Shown here: positions 58,558 to 64,000 of the stretch, in pieces | How the letters are laid out: each line of letters starts with the position of its first letter | Numbering within the stretch: the first letter of the stretch is position 1 | NCBI GenBank assembly: GCA_021613375.1 | Contig: CM038705.1 | Coordinates: forward strand, 7,061,438 to 7,125,437 | Direction of reading: 5' to 3' | Length of the DNA stretch: 64,000 nucleotides | Source: Megaleporinus macrocephalus | Lineage: Eukaryota > Chordata > Actinopteri > Characiformes > Anostomidae | Made by a program: the position numbers and the translations under genes | The notes under the pieces: generated by a model | Seen by the model: only the letters and a program-made list of their open reading frames with translations | Told to the model about the DNA's origin: nothing | The model's database searches: none

Positions 58558-59689
58558 GTGTGTACAAGAGAGAAAGACAGCAAGAGAGAGAGAGATAGCA
58601 AGACAGAAAAAAAGGAAGAGGGAGAGAGAGGGAAAAAAGTGGCAAATGATTCAGTGCTGAAACTCGAGTTGTGGGTTTATTACACTTGGCGCTCACACAT
58701 CCATTTACAATGCAGATGATAAGTGTTGCATAATCATAGCAACCAATCGCTGTTCTCGATCACCTAAACCTGTGAACACATTTAAATGCACACACTATTG
58801 GCAAAATTCCTTTGTTTTTCATTTGTTTTCCACCACGGCAGTGCAACAAAAACAGGGAAAAATCTAACTTAGCTAATTTTCCACTCACGCCAGATGTGGT
58901 CAAACAGCCAAAACAACTTTTTCCTTCTTTTATTTACACCTGGCGCTACAAAGCTAACGCTGCTAACTCACACTAGAACTTAATGGCCACCCAAACAGCC
59001 CAAACTGTCGCGTGCTCGGAACCGCATGTAGCTTTCTCATTAGGGTCGCACAGACTTGTTGATGTACTTCAGAGCACAGTATGACCGACTGGGCCTGTTT
59101 AAGCCTTGCATCTACATGAGATTTAGATGATCAGATTTCAGCTGACTGCAGGAAACGCCAGGTGTAAACCTAGCTGAGGGCTGACTAGCAGCTGAGAGAA
59201 CGAACAATGGAAGATGGAGGATATGCAAGGCTGGAGTTCCCCAAATCAGAGCCTTCTTACACTCTCTGCACTATCAAACCAAATGATATATAGTTTCAGC
59301 AAACTGTTATTTCTATAATCTTTTATTAGATTATTAGACAATGTTAGCATTTCACTGTAGTGAGCAATAGTGGTGCCATCAAGCTAGACGAGATCTCCCT
59401 TCAAAGATCTATACAGGGTTGGATGTGAGTAACAGCAGCGTTTAGCTTCTCCTACATTGATGTTACTGAAGCGTCATTCCTAGAAGTTCCCTATTGGATG
59501 AAGCATGTTTACATCAGAGTACTTCCTGTCAAACCTCTGGTGAACATAGATGATGGTAATTTTCACAAATGGTCATTATATCATTCAGTAGTTCAGAGTG
59601 GTCTGATGTAAAGCGGTGCAGAAACCTGTAGATAAACAGACTTGGATTTCTCCATAGTGGTGGTAATGGTATATAGGGGTCACCATTAG

Positions 59690-60205
59690 GAGTGGGCGAT
59701 ATGGCCCTACAATAATATCACGATATTTTATGGTATTTTTGCGATAACGATACTCTTGGCGATATGACAAAACACTGAATAATTTTTTCTTTCAAGAATA
59801 CACTACTGCAATATAATGAAAATTTAATTTTATTGTTGCATACGATATGATATGGCACCCCCCTAACTGAAATATTAAAAAATACAAGAATTTTCATCAG
59901 ATTGTAACAGAAGTCAATGATCCAGAATGTCACGATACTAAATAATGCACTCCAAATATCTCCATATATCCAGGACTGAAGTAAAATGAATGATACTGGA
60001 CAGATAAAATCTGTCTCTAGTAGATATATAATGAGAAATGATAAAAGTGTGAATTTTTCTTTTGCTAAAAACAGTAAAAGTAGTACCTGATGTGATAATT
60101 AGGGATGGGTGATATGGCATGATATTTCAGGGTATAATATCGTTCACCATATACAAAAATGTTGGCGATATTATTGTGTACGATACGATATGGCACACCC
60201 CTAGT
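59690..60205. mobile_element. two short hAT-like GATAT repeats
   Basis: One segment runs from TAGGAGTGGGCGATATGGCC (59692) to GATATGGCACCCCCCTA (59867); the other from TAGGGATGGGTGATATGGCA (60102) to GATATGGCACACCCCTA (60204). Inverted TAGGG-GATATGGC ends are typical of small fish hAT MITEs. Confidence 0.6.
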
Positions 60206-60489
60206 CACCATGTCTATGACATAAACACAGCTATTTTATTTACTATCCAAAACCACCAGTGAACCTAGTTTCATATGGAATGAAGATGATAGTAAAATGT
60301 AGCTCTCCACGAGGAATGGTTTCAAAATATATACATTTCAGGCCATAACCTTCACAAAACTATCATAAGGCAACACCTCAAGCAGTGTATTCACAACCCT
60401 TACATAATATCTTTCTGGGTGGGAGCTTTTAAAGGTGGACACCTGGTTCCATTCATTATCACTGTGAACAATTCTGACTCTAGTGTCTA

Positions 60490-60720
60490 TATAACGGAGA
60501 GTGTTTACATGCACTCATCTGATAATCTGATAACTGTCGAAAATCTGATTTTGTCAGTAATCCAATTAGCGCGTTTACATGCACTTGAGTAATCGGATAG
60601 CATGAAAACACCAGGTCTACATGAGTCAGGCAGTAATCAGATTTCTGATTAGCAACCAGGCAGTAACCTCATAGAAGACCTATACCATAACATAAAACTG
60701 TTCTAAATGGGGAGGTGGAG
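60490..60720. repeat. GTTTACATGCA-type repeat fragment
   Basis: GTGTTTACATGCACTCATCT and GCGTTTACATGCACTTGAGT recur within 80 bases and resemble the ends of the Harbinger-like element at 35183. No full element is defined. Confidence 0.45.
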
Positions 60721-61149
60721 TAATGAAATTATTATCATCATTTCTCAGTAATTTTAGTCTAGTCTGAATGTGCTAGACATGTTAGTCGTTTTCATCCACT
60801 GTATGCTCCCACGACAGTAAAGATTCCAGCACCCAATAAATACCCACCGCCACACGCCAACGTGTGTAAATATTCCACCATGAGCTTGAGAAGGCATTTA
60901 GTTTTGGTGTGCATGGCACAGATAGCTCAGGTGATTCAAGTCTGAGGCTGCACCTAATTGATTAATCTAACAATTATTTTTTTCTAATAGTTGATTAATC
61001 TAACAAAGAAGCACAGGGAAACACATGGCCATTCTAGACTTAATATATTAAAGCGTACCTTAAACACACATGATCTATAAATGGTTAAAGACTAAGAGTC
61101 CACGCTCTGACTCGACTTTTAGAGGCACAAATGACACGTAGCCTACACG

Positions 61150-61600
61150 CCTCACGCACAAGAAATTGGACAGTTTGTGTACTATATATTTTAACAGAGA
61201 GTCATTTGAGAAGGAGCTATGTGTTTTAAAGCTCCCGCGGTATCTAGAACAGTCTTAGGTTCTACACTGGACGATTAAGAAACGGTTAGCAATGAGACTT
61301 TTCAAGAGACACTACTGAAAGAAACATGTTAATAATCTTAAAATAATCTATAAGATAAGATAAACAGGTAAACAGGTGCTGTCCTGCTGCTGTGTTGATG
61401 AAGCTCTACGGGATGTTTGATCTTCAAGGTCTCGTGTATAGCAGTTGTACTGTTGTGATCATCTCCACTGTGCAGAGCTGACAGAGCACCACACTGTTGT
61501 GTTTCTGTGTGAAACACTCCCACAACTTTAGATACACGCAAGCAATTGTTTGTAGCTGCAGCTTGCACTCCGGATAAATCCATGCTTTCAGTAGGCACGG
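61150..61600 (-). mobile_element. hAT/BED-finger fragment, copy 2 (inverted)
   Basis: Minus strand carries [19 protein letters not shown] and, in a second frame, [16 protein letters not shown], as in copy 1. Text such as GTCTCTTGAAAAGTCTCATT is shared nearly base for base. Confidence 0.7.
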
Positions 61601-62639
61601 CCATCGATTACGTCGATGCATCGCCCTGGCCCTATTCAAGTCTGGGGGCAAATCTTCAGAAGACGAGCCAAAGAACTGCTCAGAGGCGCAAGGCTTATGA
61701 CAGCCTTAGGTAAGTCATTGTGCAGCATAGCCTACGAACATATAGCTGCTAGATTTCAGGCTTTATCAGAAATTTCATTATTAAGTGGTCTTTAAAATTG
61801 GTTACTATATCGAATGGTCACAGGACAGTGTTTCTGAGGCGACGGCAGACTACCTCAGCTTTTGCAGTCAGCTCTGCGAGAGGCCCCCGTCCCGGGACAG
61901 TAATCCAGGATTCAACTGCTGCACAGCTGCATTCAGATCAAACAATATAGTCCTAACACAAGCAAGACCAACTGAACACGCAGCTTCAGTCAGTGAAACA
62001 AACCTGTCTCAATGGGCTTTTCTCCAACTGAACATGTCGGACAGCTATAGCAGCTTGAGCTCTGAGCATACTGTAGTCCATGTTTCTAGATAACAGCGAG
62101 ACATAAAGTGTCAGGCACCGCATATGTGAGTCTATTACTGAAGAGATTACTGAGCAACTCCAGACTGTTTGAGGCAAGCGTGTGATGATTTATGCTGCCT
62201 GACAAGCTGACGTGTCTCGGAACGATGCACAGCCGATGCAAGCTTTGCAAAGGCTGGCATGGTGACAGTGTTTCCAACGTAAAGGGATGATAGAGGAGAG
62301 CGGTAGTAGTGCAGAGAAAGGTTTTTATACAAGAATAAAAAGAGCTCCAGGCATGCTCCTGCCACTTCCATAGTAAAGGAGAAGTCAACATGGCTAAAGC
62401 TCTTCTCTAATCATCGTCTATTTTCACTGTAATGCTATCACCACGTCATCTGTGTAGTGCTGAGAATCACTGAACAACAGCATTATCAATGGTATCATGT
62501 AAACGCAAGTAAGAGGATAAATAACTTGTACTTAACAGATGTTTGGACTTGAGATGAAATAAAGGAAGGGTGGCCTCTTCCTTTTGCACAGTGCTGTACA
62601 TACGTACACACATACAAAAAAATTAAATTGACTTTCAAC

Positions 62640-62760
62640 AAGCCCCCCAGCATTGCAGCTGGCTCCTTGTGGAGCTGCTTGAGGAGAGAACACCAAGAGA
62701 GTAAAGCTGCATCAAGGGGGGTGCTACTTTGAAGAATCTAAAATAGGAGAGGGGAATTTC
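62640..62760 (+). pseudogene. Tc1 transposase C-terminal relic
   Basis: The plus strand reads VELLEERTPRE, a stop, then SCIKGGATLKNLK, resembling the end of a salmonid/cyprinid-type Tc1 transposase (ELLEE-PR-CKAVIKAKGG). Only this tail remains. Confidence 0.45.
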
Positions 62761-64000
62761 ACACTGCCGCTTCATCTTCTTGGCTGCTACTTCATTACAA
62801 AACAAACTAACTAACCAACAGAAAAAAGCTGGAAAGCCCAGAATTCAGTGTGTACACATGCACACACAACAGACACACACACCCAACAGGCTGCAACACG
62901 AAGCCGCTGATAAAGCAATTTCTAATGAGAGCCGTTACTCAGTGTGTGTGCACAGATGATGTCACAGTTAACGGTGGTCTGCTAAACAGGCCAGACGCTC
63001 CTTCACTTAAAAACACACACAGCAATGTCTCTCAAGCCTAAAATACACCACCAGAATGAAACACACCCGGGACCACCACCGCCAATCAAGCCACTAATCT
63101 GTAACAGGAAAGAAGAAAGCCTGCAAATGGAGCAGGGCCGCACAATCAACGCCGGTACTGTAATAATGTACTAATATTATTTGGCTACAAACTGGGAAAC
63201 ACTTCAACTCGACAATGTGACACTGATTTTAACCGAAATGAGCTACGTCCACATTACAAGCCTCATTGCTCAATTCTGATTTTGGCTTAATTGCTAAAAA
63301 CATAACAATACAATGTTGATTTGAACTAAATCCAAACCAACTTCCACCACAACAATCACAACAATACTGAAATTGTACCAAATGTTTTAGTACTGACTGT
63401 TTCAGTTTCAAAATGCTAGCCAGCACATGAGTAGCAAACATAGTACAAGAATAAAAACTCATATTTTACATTTAAACACAAAAACTTTGCTTAATTGTAG
63501 AGAATGTGTGTTTTGATAGTGACAGTTCTCTGATGGCTCACACTTATTATTATTACATTCCTGTTTCCAAGCAATGGGATCTAATTCCTTACCATGTGGC
63601 CATAAGGGACAGGGATGCAGTCTCACTTCCTGTTAAAAATGCAAGGGCATGGTCAAAATAAGCCTTCGTCCACAGACTAAAACTGGGTGTTTCATAGTGA
63701 CATGAAGATGTGAAAAAGTATTTTCTGAATTAAGATTTCATTCATGACGCATTTAAATCTTTCCCCCTGAACCTACTTTATCTCTTTTAGCATAAATTTA
63801 GGGATGAAGGTTTGGGATGGACTTCCCGCGAAAGAAGGTATGGTTTTGTATAAATGTATGTATGTATGCATGCATGTACTTAATATTATCTCTATTACTG
63901 CATTGTGTTGTCACTTGACTACTGTGTTTAGGATTATATAAATATTAGGTTAGGAACTGAAAGTGTCACTTATAGCCAAGTCAAAGAAAGTGTGGTTGTT

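Noticed and set aside
61785..62093. Plus-strand frame of 102 residues upstream of ddr1
   Set aside because: No recognisable domain. It could be part of an unknown exon, but nothing in the sequence supports that.

Overview
The window looks like nuclear DNA of a ray-finned fish, probably an ostariophysan. It holds one intron-rich vertebrate gene surrounded by Tc1/mariner, hAT and Harbinger-type elements of the kinds common in fish, with dense AT, GA and CA microsatellites. The taxon is inferred from gene structure and repeat families, not proven. No bacterial features, tRNA, rRNA or CRISPR are seen.

One protein-coding gene dominates: ddr1, discoidin domain receptor 1, a collagen-activated receptor tyrosine kinase, on the minus strand. 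Sixteen constitutive coding exons could be placed with exact GT-AG junctions and consistent phases from the start codon at 51685 to the stop codon at 5079-5081 (2811 nt, 936 residues). A seventeenth, in-frame exon of 114 nt at 13664-13777 carries the LLxNPxY motif of the mammalian DDR1b insert and gives a 974-residue form. In gene order the exons encode signal peptide (51.6 kb), discoidin domain (41.5-37.6 kb), discoidin-like domain (37.5-26.1 kb), Pro/Ser-rich stalk (24.4 kb), transmembrane segment (17.6 kb), juxtamembrane region (16.7-11.5 kb) and tyrosine kinase (11.5-5.1 kb). The 5' leader continues into a spliced non-coding exon that was not found; 51742-64000 is therefore leader intron and/or upstream flank. 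Positions 1-5078 are 3' UTR plus downstream flank.

The introns are full of repeats. A nearly intact Tc1 element (51803-53408, perfect 42-bp ends, one stop codon in the transposase) lies just upstream of the first coding exon. A hAT-type element with a perfect 8-bp target duplication sits at 27601-28641, a Harbinger-like element at 35183-35887 and a 518-bp Tc1 deletion derivative at 34520-35037. Related repeats occur in inverted pairs (BED-finger hAT pieces at 48.5 and 61.4 kb; THAP-like pieces at 44 and 46 kb). Two large minisatellites (20-bp unit at 22.0-23.7 kb, about 25-bp unit at 54.2-55.7 kb) grew out of transposon or repeat ends. Several splice sites directly abut microsatellites, and two introns carry GA/CT tracts of about 0.9 kb.

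I found no clear evidence of a wholly new system. The points most worth checking are the DDR1b-type cassette exon, an acidic insertion in the kinase between catalytic loop and DFG, a duplicated HYAEA tyrosine motif, the microsatellite-bounded splice sites and the origin of the minisatellites.
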